Shown: positions 34,647 to 46,654, numbered from the stretch's first letter. The stretch is DNA of 64,000 nucleotides from Owenia fusiformis (GCA_903813345.2 CAIIXF020000003.1:13900931-13964930); one strand, 5' to 3'. A program made the numbers and translations. The notes: a model not told the origin generated them from the letters alone.

Positions 34647-37600
34647 TTAAGAGGTTGGTTCCATGTCTTCATCAGGTTGGGTATAATTTCCAGTATATTC
34701 AAATATACAAGCGCTTGCAGAGTCGTCCTCTGAAAATAAAATGCCATTCTGTGAATAATATTGTTATACTAAAACATTTAGACCTACTGTGGTAGTTGAT
34801 GAATAATGACCAATAATCTGAAGCATGCACTGTGTCACAAAATCATGACCTGATAAGTCCAGTCATTTATCCAGTTTTGGTAATGCAGTGAATAACACAA
34901 ATCTTCGACTAGAATATCAGTATATGACTGTAGGAACAAAACTGGTATGTTCTTATCACTGTTCCACAACTAGTTACTTTGACGATTTGACTTTCTCGAT
35001 TTAAACCTACTTACAAGTATGCCAAATGATAATCCGCAACAAGACTTATACGTAAATTTAAATCGAGAAAACAAAAAACTCGTATCCAGGAAGTTCATCC
35101 ATTTTGTTACATTGACGTTCCGTCAAAGTAATTAGTTGTGGAACAGTGATTTTGAAGATTAACTGTATGTACTATGTAGATTTCTTGGTTTCTCTTAGTT
35201 TTTTATGAAGAAAGGCGTATCCCATAACGGTTTTTTCGACCACAGCAGACAAATCTTGCGATCCCATCGCGAGATGAAGCAACTCCCCCAATGAACAGAA
35301 TTGACATTTACATGAATTTGCAAATGACTGATATTTTCAAAAATTAGCGAAAGTACATTCTTACTTTTACATAACTCATTTGTAAGTGCCACACCAGCCA
35401 GGTACAAGTGTTCGTAGTTAAAGCCAGGTATCTGCATGTTGACAATCGTGCAACCAATGGGCTCACTGGCTATTTGCGTCCACTCGCTCATTCCAGTGTT
35501 AGCACCCCTCTCGTTTGGCTGACCTAAATTAAACATTCAAATCAATATAAAAGCGAGGTTAGGTTTTTAAGAGAATCTGTATGTGAGCGTATAATATTTC
35601 GAACCCTGGGAATTACTGTCCCGCGGGCAAAAAAAAATTATGAGTTTCCGTGTACTTACCGAGGACGAAAATGTCAATATTATTTCGTTTGGCTAATTTT
35701 GCGGCAGCAATTGTGCTCCTGGAATTCGTATACCGACTGCCCTCTGGCCAAGTTCGTCCGTCAGTACCGATAAGTATTGTTTTCCTAGCTCCTCGCCTGT
35801 TATACTGATTCAAATGATTCGTTGCCAATCTAATCGCCTTTCCAGTCTCTGTATATTTTGCTGTTTCTCTTGGAATTGCATCCATGATTTTCAGCAGAGA
35901 TTCTTTGGTCGTATCCTAAAAATAGTTTTATCCACAACGGTTGTTAAGAAGGTATTGGATTTATGAAATACCAAATTCATTACTCAGATGCGAGTAGGTA
36001 GTTAGCGGCTTCGCCACCAGGTGGCTGATTCGGGGAAAATAACATGGCAGGTATTAAAAAATTCCCTTAAACTTGAATATTCATCAGTTTTAGTGGTTCA
36101 CTTTTCATATTACCCTCATGTATCTAATAGTTATACAAGTTAAAATATGTCTAGTAAAAGAAAATATTATCTGCCGAACACAAGAACAGATATTTAAATT
36201 TTTGTTGTTTTACAACATGGGGTCTATGGGGAATCTCCCCGACCTAGAAGTCACATTTTCAGAGAAAATTTAATTTTCAAAGTTGATAAACTCTTTTCAA
36301 TACGACATTTCTAGATGTAATTTTACATGCAGTTTCCAAATATGACATCAGTTTGACTGAATGTGGAACTTTTAATGACGTAAATCAAGATTGTTTCTAC
36401 TCGCATCTAGGATGTTGTCATGCCTTCGAACATCGGCTTAAATGAATATATACGTCACTTTATTTACTTACTCTTGTCAAAAAAGCATGCTGGAAAACGT
36501 CCTTGTTGTATGTGTAAACTGCAAACTGCAACCCTGTTTCCTGGTTAATTGTTGACTCATTGATAAAAAATGTAAAAAACCTAAGAACGCGTTCAATATC
36601 GGGATCTAATATACTATTTGAACGGTCAATGATGAGTGCGATATCGGCAAACTGGGTACAGGGGTCTACAAATAAAGAAAAACAATCAATATTAAACTAT
36701 AGTGTGTCAAATAAGCCCTCTACCTCTTCCACTACTTTGAAGCAAAGTTATGGTATTATTCGTGAACAAATGAGGCGACATATATATTGTATATGAGTTA
36801 TTGGCAAAAAGAGCTTTGACAATACCTACAGTACGTCCTTACCTGGGCATCCAGGAAAAGCTTGATGAATGAAATGCCCGAGGAAAGAACCACCTGGGAG
36901 ACTTGGTAAACCTGGCAGACTGGGTAATTCATCATTTTGTATTTCGTCGTTCATAATTTCATCGCTCAGTATAGGTATTGCGCCAGTGAATTCGAAAGCA
37001 GCTGAAATATGTATGTTGAGGATGTGTTATTAAGAGAAAATGAAATGAATCATGTTAACGGCCATTGGCGTTGATCAACGATTTTATGTTGATGTTGATT
37101 GTCGTCAGAAAATATTTTGAACCCCTTTTGAGATAAGGCGTCGGAAAAGTAGGTCATAATAATGTTGAATTAATGAATGTATGTTTATGCTTATACTGAA
37201 ATAAAAACAGAACGTGTATAAACGTACCTTGAGGATTTGATATATCGATGGGTCCCACCGCCTGTACCCCGGGTACCGTACTTGGGATATGTAGAGCGTT
37301 CCATTCCTTTTCCCCCGTATAGCTTCCAGCTGTGTTGTTGAAAGTTGTCACAATGCTTATCATCCTCATATCCTAAAACAAAAAAAACATTAATTTTCAT
37401 TTGTTTTAAGCGTGTGTAGAGCCTCGGTTACACTTGTATTATGGCGGCCGTACGACAACCGTAGTTTCACAAATTCGGCATAGAACATCTACATCGTACT
37501 GCTCGTCCCTATATTTATGCTACGTATTTCTTTCGATTTCTGGAAGCTACGACCGCCGTACGGTTGCCGTTGATCAAATGTAATCAAGGAAAAAAGTCTA

Positions 37601-40235
37601 GTCCGGAGGCCGGATTTTAACGAATCATTCTTCAACGTTTTTATCGTGTGATCCTCTGTATTGCTACTGAGAATGTCCCCTCCGTACCAATAGTTTCTGT
37701 ATTGCGACGGAGATGATCAATGGGGACAATCTCAGTAGCAATACAGATTGGTACAGCACAAGAACCGACCAATTAGAAGTCTTTATTTTACAGATCATAT
37801 GATAATATATCATCTTGTATGGTATATATCACATAGCAATGTATTGCTGTCCATAGTATTATAGTTTAGTGTAGTGCAATGTAGTGAAGTGTAGTGTAAT
37901 ATATTTCATTTCATTTTAAACATATGCAGAAAATCGCATTTTACCATTATCATTGTTTCTTTATGTTATTCGTATTTTATTGAATATCCATTAACACTAA
38001 AGCAGAAATGCTACTTACTTTTATCTTTTTAGCCTCCTCCAGCGTTTTCTTTCGCTCAGCTTCCCAGTTGAATTTATTCTTAAATGTCACTCCATCGGTA
38101 AATGACAACACTATGTTTGGGTAATATCGATCATCCCTACCCTCAGTTTCTAATGTCTCTATGCATTTCTCTAGAGCCTTGTAGGTCAGTGCTTGACAAT
38201 GCTCGCATTTGAACCTGTTATTTCGGCCTTGATTTTGAAATTCCAGTTCTTGAATCGTTAGCAGTACGGAACCAGATATTGGTTGGAATGGAATAACAAC
38301 CTAGGATGATTTGAATTGACAAAATAGCTTATTTATTACAGTATTGATAAAATATGCAAGGTGGGTATTTTGTATCAATTCCACATTATTCAATATTTGA
38401 ACAAAACTGCATGTTAAAATTTTTCGTATTAGCTATTTAAGCCTTTAAGGTCTCTCGGACATGAGCATTTCTTTGTCCCACTCTGTATTCTATATTTGAT
38501 ATTCATTAATCGATTGACAATTTATTGAAAATATTACATTCAGTAGAAAGGCATTTAGTGACATAGTGTTTATTTTGGTTTTTCATTAACTTTTCAAAAT
38601 GCCATCGAGAAAAAACACCAGGAGATTTTAATCATTATCTTTAAAATTGCTCCTTTGGGAATATGTACTTTAACATGCTTGATAATTAAAATATAACTTT
38701 CTATAAATATGAACAAAATATGATTTATTTGCAGTTTTGGTAGCAATACACGAAAGTAAATTATGTGAACTTTTGAAGACGATTGGTGCATATTTATCAA
38801 AATGCCAGCACCAGTCCTGTTACTTATGGAACACCCTAGTATATAATATATATCAGTAATAAAATACCTCTATATCATTCCTGTATGTTATAAGAGTCAT
38901 AGATATATCTGACCCGAATCTTTCGACAGCTTCTTCTAACGTCTGTCTCGCAAATTCAAACTCTTCCTCAGTGATGTGACATGTCTTTTGGAGTATGACA
39001 CACAGATCACCATTCAGGGTTTTTGGATTATCTGAAATAATTAGAAGTGCAGTTATTAATAAGAAAGGGCTCAGGATGTGTGTCGTTCATTTAAAAGTAC
39101 ATGCATATACAGGGTGTTCAAGAAAATATACCAAAACTAACATAGAATAACTTAGTGAGTGGTAAAGGAATGTTCGAGTATGGACATTCTGTCATCTGAT
39201 AGACAATGAATGACCATTAAAAGCTTTATGAAGTAACTCTATTTTTTGCTCGAGAAAAAATTGATTTAGTACCATCACCATTTTTCAATGCTGTACAAAG
39301 ACAAACTAAGAATAACTGAGTGAGTAATGAATATTTTTGAAATGTGATCATCTGACATATTTTAATTATACTCAACATCTTAGACTTTCATTTGCTGATT
39401 TTAGTTATTTTCATAATTCGAGAAAAGTTTGGTTCAGCACCTTGAACTGCAGCATCTATTATAATAGGTAGTATATAGTGTACAGTATATAGGTAGGTAA
39501 TTTAAAGCATGTCATCTAAATGTCTTCTGGGTAATTAATTTTCAAATATCTATGAATAATTCTAGAATGAATTTGGGCTATTGCTGGTAATTTCGGTATA
39601 ACCTTTCGGGACACCCAGTATAATGTACGGTGTTTGCACTTGTTTCATACCAATCGATGGAAGATTCACTTCAGTAGTTATCATATTGAACAACAATATA
39701 TACACATGATACGCTAGTAATTGGTTGCTGATGTTGCTGACCAATCGAAATATAACTACAAAAAAAGTTAAAAACACTATATAGAAATATACAAATGAAT
39801 TGATGGATTGGACAAGTGTGTGATGTACAGGAACGTAAATGTAAAACTATCCCAAAATAAGAAAAAAATGTCGAATGGTTTGCTCAATATCCATTAAGGA
39901 GAGGATCCGTTATGATGTTGTTCATGATATTGGTAATCCTAGGAAAAATAAGGCAAAGCAATACCTTGTGGTCCACATCTAGCTTCTTCAAAACTCCTGA
40001 AACCCTCAGGTAGGCGCTCGATGGAATTTCCACTCCTTTCCATCATAAACTCATCTCGATCACCCTTTATTCTACTCATCGTTTTTTGCATCTTACGTTC
40101 TATATTGTTCACGTCTCCTTGATTTTTCTCAATGTTCTCAGTCTCCTCTTGGAATAAGATTGCTAATTTGTCAATGTCGATTCCGAATAATGGTTCCGCA
40201 GTCAAAAAGTATACAAGGCAGGTTACGAATAACAT
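34647..40235 (-). CDS. VWA-B: secreted tandem-VWA protein (array member 2)
   Basis: Nine exons: 39965-40235, 38868-39031, 38019-38300, 37228-37372, 36843-37001, 36472-36665, 35660-35915, 35365-35523, 34647-34729, giving 570 residues. An in-frame ATG lies 63 nt farther upstream, but the start at 40235 gives a clean signal peptide (MLFVTCLVYFLTAEPLFG). N-terminal module: a charged helix-like stretch, then FMMERSG, LPEGF and RCGP. VWA1 (about 92-287) lacks DxSxS (CVILQKTCHI) but keeps LSFTDGV. The linker is longer than in A and has a short SLPGLPSLPGG repeat. VWA2 (about 341-541) has IIDRSNS, YTETGKA and GTDGRTW, an intact MIDAS. Tail KDDSASACIFEYTGNYT, ending MEPTS. Very close to VWA-A, so probably a recent duplicate. 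Introns hold a 430 bp MITE, a 196 bp foldback and a 91 bp hairpin. Confidence 0.88.
34955..35150. mobile_element. Small foldback element in VWA-B intron 8
   Basis: ATCACTGTTCCACAACTAGT at the left is inverted at the right as AATTAGTTGTGGAACAGTGAT, an arm of about 30 bp. A second inner pair (TTCTCGATTTAAA against ATTTAAATCGAGAA) strengthens the foldback. Non-coding MITE-like element. Confidence 0.7.
35982..36411 (+). mobile_element. 430 bp MITE family, copy 3, in VWA-B intron 6
   Basis: Left end ATTACTCAGATGCGAGTAG, right end CTACTCGCATCTAG. Collinear with copies 1 and 4, including TGGCTGATTCGGGG near the left and TGACGTAAATCAAGAT near the right end. Confidence 0.85.
37441..37572. repeat. GC-rich island in VWA-B intron 3
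   Basis: Contains GGCGGCCGTACGACAACC at the left and, near the right, CTACGACCGCCGTACGGTTG, partly inverted with respect to each other. It resembles the island in VWA-A intron 6. Confidence 0.35.
37656..37746. repeat. 91 bp near-perfect hairpin in VWA-B intron 3
   Basis: Arms 37656-37680 and 37722-37746 are complementary over 25 bp with one mismatch (CTGTATTGCTACTGAG on the left). An inner pair, TCCGT against ACGGA, extends the stem. Size and shape fit either a tiny MITE or a pre-miRNA-like hairpin; the sequence alone cannot decide. Confidence 0.7.
39109..39621. mobile_element. Decayed mariner-type MITE in VWA-B intron 1
   Basis: Left end TACAGGGTGTTCAAG and right end the complement of TATACTGGGTGTCCCG, the CAGGGTGTYC motif typical of many Tc1/mariner-related ends. 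The interior contains two diverged direct copies of a unit of about 170 bp (AACATAGAATAACTTAGTGAG against AACTAAGAATAACTGAGTGAG). No transposase remains. Confidence 0.5.
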
Positions 40236-40355
40236 TTTCCACTCTAATGGTGTAGTTTCCTGACTGGTGTTACAATATATTCTGATATGTTTGAGCAATC
40301 AGGCTATGTGTTTATCTTAATTGCATTTTCCTGTTCATCTGAACAGGGACTTCTA

Positions 40356-40362
40356 CTTTATA
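40356..40362 (-). promoter_or_regulatory. Candidate TATA box of VWA-B
   Basis: The minus strand reads AAATATAAAGTAGAAG 121-127 bp upstream of the start codon, matching the motif at the same relative place in VWA-A. Confidence 0.45.
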
Positions 40363-41220
40363 TTTTAATATATCTGCATATAATGCATAAATAAGATACC
40401 ACTGGACAAAGGTAGGTCATTCGGGGATCGCAATAAAAATATGCTTTAAATTGTTAAAAACAACAGTTGACGGTTATGAACTTAAAATTTCAATCAAGAC
40501 TTCCAAATTAAAAAAAGCAATGTTAGTTCCATATCAATTAACAATGCTAAATATACGGGGGTCCAAGTTAGCATAGACTTATGTTGAGAACACCCCACCA
40601 TCTCTAGAAAACAATATATAGATTGCAATAATGCAAACGCATTCATCGAGATTTGCTATGTCCAGGATGTGTCCTTAACATCTCATATCAGTGTTTGTAA
40701 TTATGGTACAATTGTGTCTTATCATGGAAGAGTTGGAAGGTCTAATACCTTTTTAATGAGATAAAAACGCGACAACTGCATCGATGAAAAAGCAAAGTTT
40801 TGCTGATACCGCATGATATGCCTTGGTATCAATCTATTATTAAAGTGAAAATAATGAAAATAATATATATAAAGAGAGAGGGGCCATTTGGTAGAGCAAA
40901 CATCATGAACCAAGTATTTTCACGTGGATACGCACTAGCTAATACGCACATAGAAATCTTAAATGATCCTCAAGTTTAGAATAAACTAGATGATGGCAAC
41001 TCCGCGGAGTAGCAAATCCCAACGAACAAAATATCAATTACCGAATATCAATCAATTATAATCATTACTTTGGTTAAAATTGAAAAATTTAGATTTTAGA
41101 ATTGTGAATTCCTGCAAAGCAGCCATTTTGAATTTTCTGAGGTACAAATCTGAAAAATAATACCATAATTATGATCTACTCCAAAATTCCTTCAATTTGA
41201 GTATCATATAGCCATACATT

Positions 41221-41583
41221 ACCCTGCGTGCAGAGTCTAGTTAAACTACACTCTGCCTAGTATAGACCATATTGCAGTTTAGTAGCCCCGCCCACACGAC
41301 GGGTACCGGTGACAGTTTGGGTAATAAATCACTTCTGACCTTTCTTCCACCGATCAGCGAGCTTGAAGAAACGTACACCAAATGCGTTCTAATTAAATAT
41401 GCGCATGTCATTGGTCAATTCCGGGCTCAACGATGACGTCAGAAGGCATGCCCATATATAGAACGTCGGTCAAATTTGGCCGACGAACACTGATTGGCGC
41501 GGTGAGTTCACAGGTTTATTTTAGTTTGAAAGAGTGAAGACGAAGCTCTCTTTTAAGAAGTGAAGTCAAACGAATGCAAATGG
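41221..41583. mobile_element. 363 bp insertion flanked by 12 bp direct repeats, with promoter-like motifs
   Basis: TAGCCATACATT is present at 41209-41220 and 41584-41595, directly flanking the segment. The second copy of the host repeat (43083-43102) lacks the insert but has two adjacent near copies of TAGCCATACA. Inside the insert are an inverted CCAAT box (ATTGG, 41410), a full CRE palindrome TGACGTCA (41434-41441) and TATATAGA (41455-41462), in that order with spacing of about 20 bp. Confidence 0.5.
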
Positions 41584-42606
41584 TAGCCATACATTGAAGG
41601 GATCGAAAAATTGTTGCAAAATCGTACATTAGACGGCAATTTTGAATTTTACGAGGCTCGAATCAGAAAAAAAGATACAATATTTGCAATCTACTCTTAA
41701 GGTAACTTATAACTTAATCAAAAAATCCAAGATGGCCCAAACCAGGAAGCACATGGCATTTGAGTATAATCTGACCATCAAAATTAACTGTGTTTTGGTT
41801 GGATTTTCTCTCAATTTTTTAGTTCCACTGATCATTTATGTAACCAGGCTCACTGTGGTAATGCAAATAGAAACAGTAAACATTTTGGAATGGGAATTCG
41901 AGTCCTCTGAAAATGTGACAGAAAAATTGACAAAAAGAGTAGCACGGCAAAGGTCCCTGAACATTTTTTTTCTAATTTCTCTGAAACATCCCTTTAATAT
42001 AGCCCAAAATGGAAGGAGCTTTAGAATTTTGAAATCTCTCATACAAATTAAAAAAAATAGAAAAAAACACTTTGAGAAGTGTACTTTTTTCCTTATTTTG
42101 ATCCCAATTTTTTTATCGGGTAATTTTTCAAATTTCCGTTGCTCCTTCGTTTTTGATATATGTTTGAAGTATATTTTCTTAAATGTTCAGATATTTTAAA
42201 TCAGCAGTTTTTCACGGGCTACTCCTAGAAAAAAATCTTCTCAAATTCTTTAAACGGCACTTTTTTTCTCAAACTAAAGTTTTTTGTTGTTCTTTGATGT
42301 CTTTGTAATGATTACAGTGCACAAGCATATGTGAAATAATAAAAACGACTTCTCAGGAAGAGTTTGAAAATTTCAAGATTGTGAAATTTTCAATTTTTTC
42401 TAAAAATCGATTAAGTTAACAGTCACCTTAATTGCCTTTCATTTGAGTATAATACCAAAATTTCAAACAATAATATTAATTACTTTGGTTAAGAATGAAA
42501 AATTTATGATTCTTGCGAAAAAGTCCCGTCATTTTTAAAGCGGCGGCCATCTTGAAAAATCCATTATGAATTTTCTGAGGTACAAATCTGAAAAATAATA
42601 CCACAA

Positions 42607-43047
42607 TTACTCAGATGCGAGTAGGTAGTTACCAGTTTCGCCACCAGGTGGCTGAGTCGGGGGAAATAACATGGGAGGGTATTACAAAATTCCCTTAAAC
42701 TTGAATATTCATCAGTTGTAGTGATTCACTTTTCATATTACCCTTTTGTATCTGATAGTTATACAAATTAAAATATGCCCAGTAAAAGGAAATATTATCT
42801 GCCAAACACAAGAAAAGATATTTCCCTTTTTGTGATTTTACAACATGGGCTCTATGGGGAATTCCCCCGACCTAGGAGTCACATTTTCAAAGAAAATTAA
42901 ATTTTCAAAGTAGATAGACTCTTTTCAAAACCACATTTCTTGATGTATTTCTACATGTAGATTCCAAATATGACATCAGTTTGACTGAATTTTGAGTTTT
43001 TGATGACGTAAATCAAGATTATTTCTACTCGCATCTAGTCTATTGTT
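42607..43047 (+). mobile_element. 430 bp MITE family, copy 4, inside the composite repeat
   Basis: Begins ATTACTCAGATGCGAGTAG and ends CTCGCATCTAGTCTATTG. It interrupts the host repeat between ACCACAATT and TATCAACTCC; the uninterrupted host sequence is present at about 41163-41182 as ATAATTATGATCTACTCC, so that site acts as an empty-site comparator. Confidence 0.85.
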
Positions 43048-43554
43048 ATCAACTCCAAAATTCCTTCAATTTGAGTATTATATAGCCATACATAGCCATA
43101 CGTTGAAGGGATCGAAAAATTATTGCGAAATCGTACATAAGACGGCCATTTTGAATTTTACGAGGCTCTAATCAGAAAAAAGATACAATATTTGCAATCT
43201 ACTCTTAATTGCCTTTCATTTGAGTATAATAAAGCTATACTTCAGAAAGATCTAAAAATTAGCGAAAATTTCTGTTTTCCTGACCCCCCATACACGGCCC
43301 CTGGGGGTCAGGATGAAAAACACAGAATATATGTGAAATAGATAGATGTTGCGAATAGACTACCAACATTTCAAACAATAATATTAATTACTTTGGTTTA
43401 GAATGAAAATTTTATGATTTTTGCGAAAAAGTCCCGTCATTTTTTAAAGCGGCGGCCATCTTGAAAAAAAAAATTTTGCGTAAAACTATTTATCAATATA
43501 CATCTTTCCACCAAATATGAAGAAAATCCGTCAACTAATATTTGAGTTATCTTC

Positions 43555-43592
43555 CGGACGGACGGACTGACGGACTGACGGACGGACGGAGG
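43555..43592. repeat. GACGGACT/GACGGACG short tandem array
   Basis: Imperfect tandem repeats of GACGGACT and GACG within the 3' part of the composite repeat. Confidence 0.8.
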
Positions 43593-44421
43593 GCTTCACT
43601 ATATCCCTACCGAACTTCGTTCGTTGGGATAATAAAATACTTCTTTGCGCAGTTGATGATCGAAATACGAAGAACTTATTTTTATGAAGTTTCGTTTAAT
43701 ATAGTATTATAGTTTTTCAGTGTTGTTGTAAACATATTGCTATCGATATAATGCAACTTTACAAATTCATTAGCATGGCATAATGGTAAAATTCATAATA
43801 AGTCCTCATATTTACTCGAACTTAATTAATTAAATCAATAAGCGTACGTACAACACCCTCCAATATATTGCAACCTCAAACTCATTATTTGTAATGGCTT
43901 TAAACCTGATAATGTGTGGTGATAATCAAAATAATTCAAATTGGTCTAACGTTTCTCATATGTATCTGAGTAAAAAATTCACATTTATTAACAGAACAGT
44001 CTTTCACAGATAATTCAATAGGCTGGGTAATTAAACACTACTCTAGGGGGTGTATGTTATTTATAATAAAGGACGGTTGAAGATTTCGAAAGCTTAATTA
44101 ACAGTAACTATAATTTAATCAAGATAATAATTTTGAAGTTTGACGTGCATCGCAATATCAGTCTGTATAGATTTAATATTGAAAAGTATGATGTTCAATG
44201 GATTCGGAATAATGAGTTGATACACATGAATAGACATTCCGATGAAATTAAAATTCAATAACATAATCTGTTATACGTTCCTATTGCAAGCGAAAGTTCA
44301 TGGGATCCGGATGTCAAGATTATGGAGCGATTTATATCCCGGATATACCTCGACTACGATTCATTTTACTCTTATGTTTCAGTATACCAAAAAAACTCCA
44401 TCCAATGGGTTGCCATTTACG

Positions 44422-45419
44422 TACAGGGTGTCCAAAAAAACAGGACCGTAAGAAAGTTAAATAACTCGGTCAATTTTGCATATTTTGCCTTGAAATTTAA
44501 GAATTATTTAGTTCATTCAATGTGAATTTTGTTCTGAACGTTTGATGATAATCTGTTCATTGTGTCAAAAACTACAGTCCTTTACAAAACATGCTCAAAG
44601 TGGGCAATTCTCCTCTCTATGCACAAACGAATCCTGCGAACAAAGTTGTTAATGACCCTGACCTTTACACATTAATGTGGATGGTAAATATTGGGGTAGT
44701 TATTGCCCTCTTAAGATTGTTAGGGGCCTGTCAGTATACTCATTGGCTTTGAGAAATCCTCAAAGATAAAAATTTGGGGGATTTAGATCAGGCGAATGAG
44801 GTGCCCATATGGTTTGCGTTCTGCAACTGATGAGCTGACCACCAAAGCATTGCCTAAACCATTTCAGCATATCATTTGTTGTGTGGGGGTGGTATTGGCT
44901 TGTTGAAACCACTGCTTAATTATCTCCTTAGATGTCCCTTCTGGTGCTTATGACCTCCAAAACTTGGTGAGAACTTACTGGTCCTTGTTCATGGTGATAG
45001 CACATCCCCAGTCACCTTCGAACCAAAAGGGACTGATGATTCCATGTTTCCTCATTGCCACCCAGGCAGTGCATTGTTCAGAATGCAATGGATGCTGTAA
45101 CACTTCATCAGGAGGATGTAAGCTCTAGTAGCAATTGTTCTTTGAACAAACTTGTCCATTCAGAAAGACATATGTGTAGGAGGATCATCAACAACTTTGT
45201 TCGCCGGATTTAATTGAGCATAGAGATGAGAGGTGCACATTTGAGGCATGTTTTGTAAGGAGCTGTAGTTTTTGACTCAATTGATAGATTATTATCAAAC
45301 TTTCACAACAAAATTCACATTGAATGAACTAAATAATTCTGAAATTTCAAGGCAAAATATGCAAAAGTGACCGAGTTATTCAACTTTCTTACGGTCCTGT
45401 TTTTTTTGGACACCCTGTA
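44422..45419. mobile_element. Mariner-like element with ~230 bp TIRs and transposase remnant
   Basis: Ends TACAGGGTGTCC and GGACACCCTGTA with TA at each border. The inverted arms run for about 230 bp (shared TAAATAACTCGGTCA, GAACAAAGTTGTT and more). The minus strand at 44761-44820 encodes TQTIWAPHSPDLNPPNFYL, the SPDL-x-P block around the last catalytic position of Tc1/mariner-type DDE transposases. Surrounding frames are disrupted, so the element is dead. It lies between VWA-B and VWA-C. Confidence 0.8.
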
Positions 45420-46449
45420 TATGCGTTTCATTTATTGTTAATTAAGAAACATAGACCAAAGGGCAGGGGTAATATCGTCGAATCATACAAATACAAAATA
45501 ACACCGAAGAATGGTAACTTGTACCCTGGTCGTGGTTTCGACGTCTAGTTAATCCACATCTTATTGGCTCGTGCTGAGGAAAGAGCCATATCTCACTTGG
45601 GTTTAGTAGTAAGTGATAACGACAATGGACTGAGGTTTAAACGTTAATTTATTAGTAGAAAACCTGATGGTTAACATTTATCGATGAAAATGAGTTAATT
45701 CCTCGAGCAAAAGTTTAACCCTAAGGTGTTAGTTCATAATAAAATTGCGTTAGAGAGGGTTTCAAACGATATATACGCAATTTTACAACAACACCATACG
45801 AGCGACTTCTTGATTTAGAATTGTGAACAATTTACAGCATTAAATAACTCCGAACATTTAACTATTTTATTAATATCTTCGGAGAACGAGAATCAAATTG
45901 ACCCATCTTCACTTTTTGATATGTTTGGATGTTTTCTAAGAGGTCCAGGTACTCAGACCTTCACAATTTAAAGATCTTAATCAGTTCAAAATGTTCGGAT
46001 TTTTTTTCTACTTTTGCCGTTCGGTAAATTACAACCGCGTTAAAAGTAAGCATCCCTATATATCAATACAATTCATTACAACACTGCAAACATCTCCTTC
46101 ACACGAGCCTTCATTTTTTTAAATGATATCTTGTTTACATTAAATACGACTATGATTTTTTACAACATCAATAGTGGCATATCGCATATTTTCTGTTTTT
46201 CAAACAACACACACATTATTTGTCACCTCTAGATACATTTCTCAATACTCATTTATATCATCATAGGTGCAATGCATGTCTCATGTAAAATTGCCCTTTA
46301 ATATTTTAGTTAAATAGAACAACAATTTTATTTTAGTTAAATATGAACAACAAACTTGTAATAGACACCGGTACAGAGTACTGAATACAATCATTTGACC
46401 GAATCAAAATGTTTAGATTCAACATTCCAGGACATGTGATAAAATCGTC
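45420..46449. other. Spacer between the mariner remnant and the hairpin element
   Basis: AT-rich, no exon, RNA gene or bounded repeat recognised. Confidence 0.5.
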
Positions 46450-46588
46450 ATCACGCGTTTCAGCCTACGTGATACAGGAAATATTCCACTCGAATAATAA
46501 TGTTACACTACTCAAGCTTCGCTTTCGTGGATGAAACAATGTTATCTTTCGTGGAATATATCCTGTATCACATGCTGAAACGTGTGAT
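46450..46588. mobile_element. 139 bp hairpin MITE downstream of VWA-C
   Basis: ATCACGCGTTTCAGC and GTGATACAGGAAATATTCCAC on the left are inverted on the right as GTGGAATATATCCTGTATCAC and GCTGAAACGTGTGAT. Arms of about 45 bp, loop of about 50 bp. Non-coding. Confidence 0.75.
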
Positions 46589-46654
46589 AACTAATAGTAT
46601 CTACTGCACACATTATTAGTGTTCAGGTTGGGTTTCAACTTTAAAATTACTTAT

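Larger units (their letters stand above)
40985..43632. repeat. Composite repeat block between VWA-B and VWA-C
   Basis: Several segments occur twice in direct orientation: GAGGTACAAATCTGAAAAAT at about 41139 and 42578; CCAAAATTCCTTCAATTTGA at 41181 and about 43050; GAAGGGATCGAAAAATT at about 41598 and 43104; a segment with GCGAAAAAGTCCCGTC and GCGGCGGCCATCTTG at about 42520 and 43440. It ends in a GACGGACGGACT array and CGAACTTCGTTCGTTGGGAT, with a match for CCCAACGAACAAA at the left end in opposite orientation. It looks like two overlapping copies of one dispersed repeat, each disrupted by an insertion. Not protein-coding; the 185-codon open frame at 41642-42199 is repeat-derived. Confidence 0.65.

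Noticed and set aside
40233-40298. Earlier in-frame ATG for VWA-B
   Set aside because: It would put a polar 21-residue stretch ahead of the hydrophobic signal sequence; paralogues start directly at the signal peptide.
41642-42199. 185-codon plus-strand open frame
   Set aside because: It lies in duplicated repeat sequence and its composition is that of AT-rich noncoding DNA; no domain or splice context.
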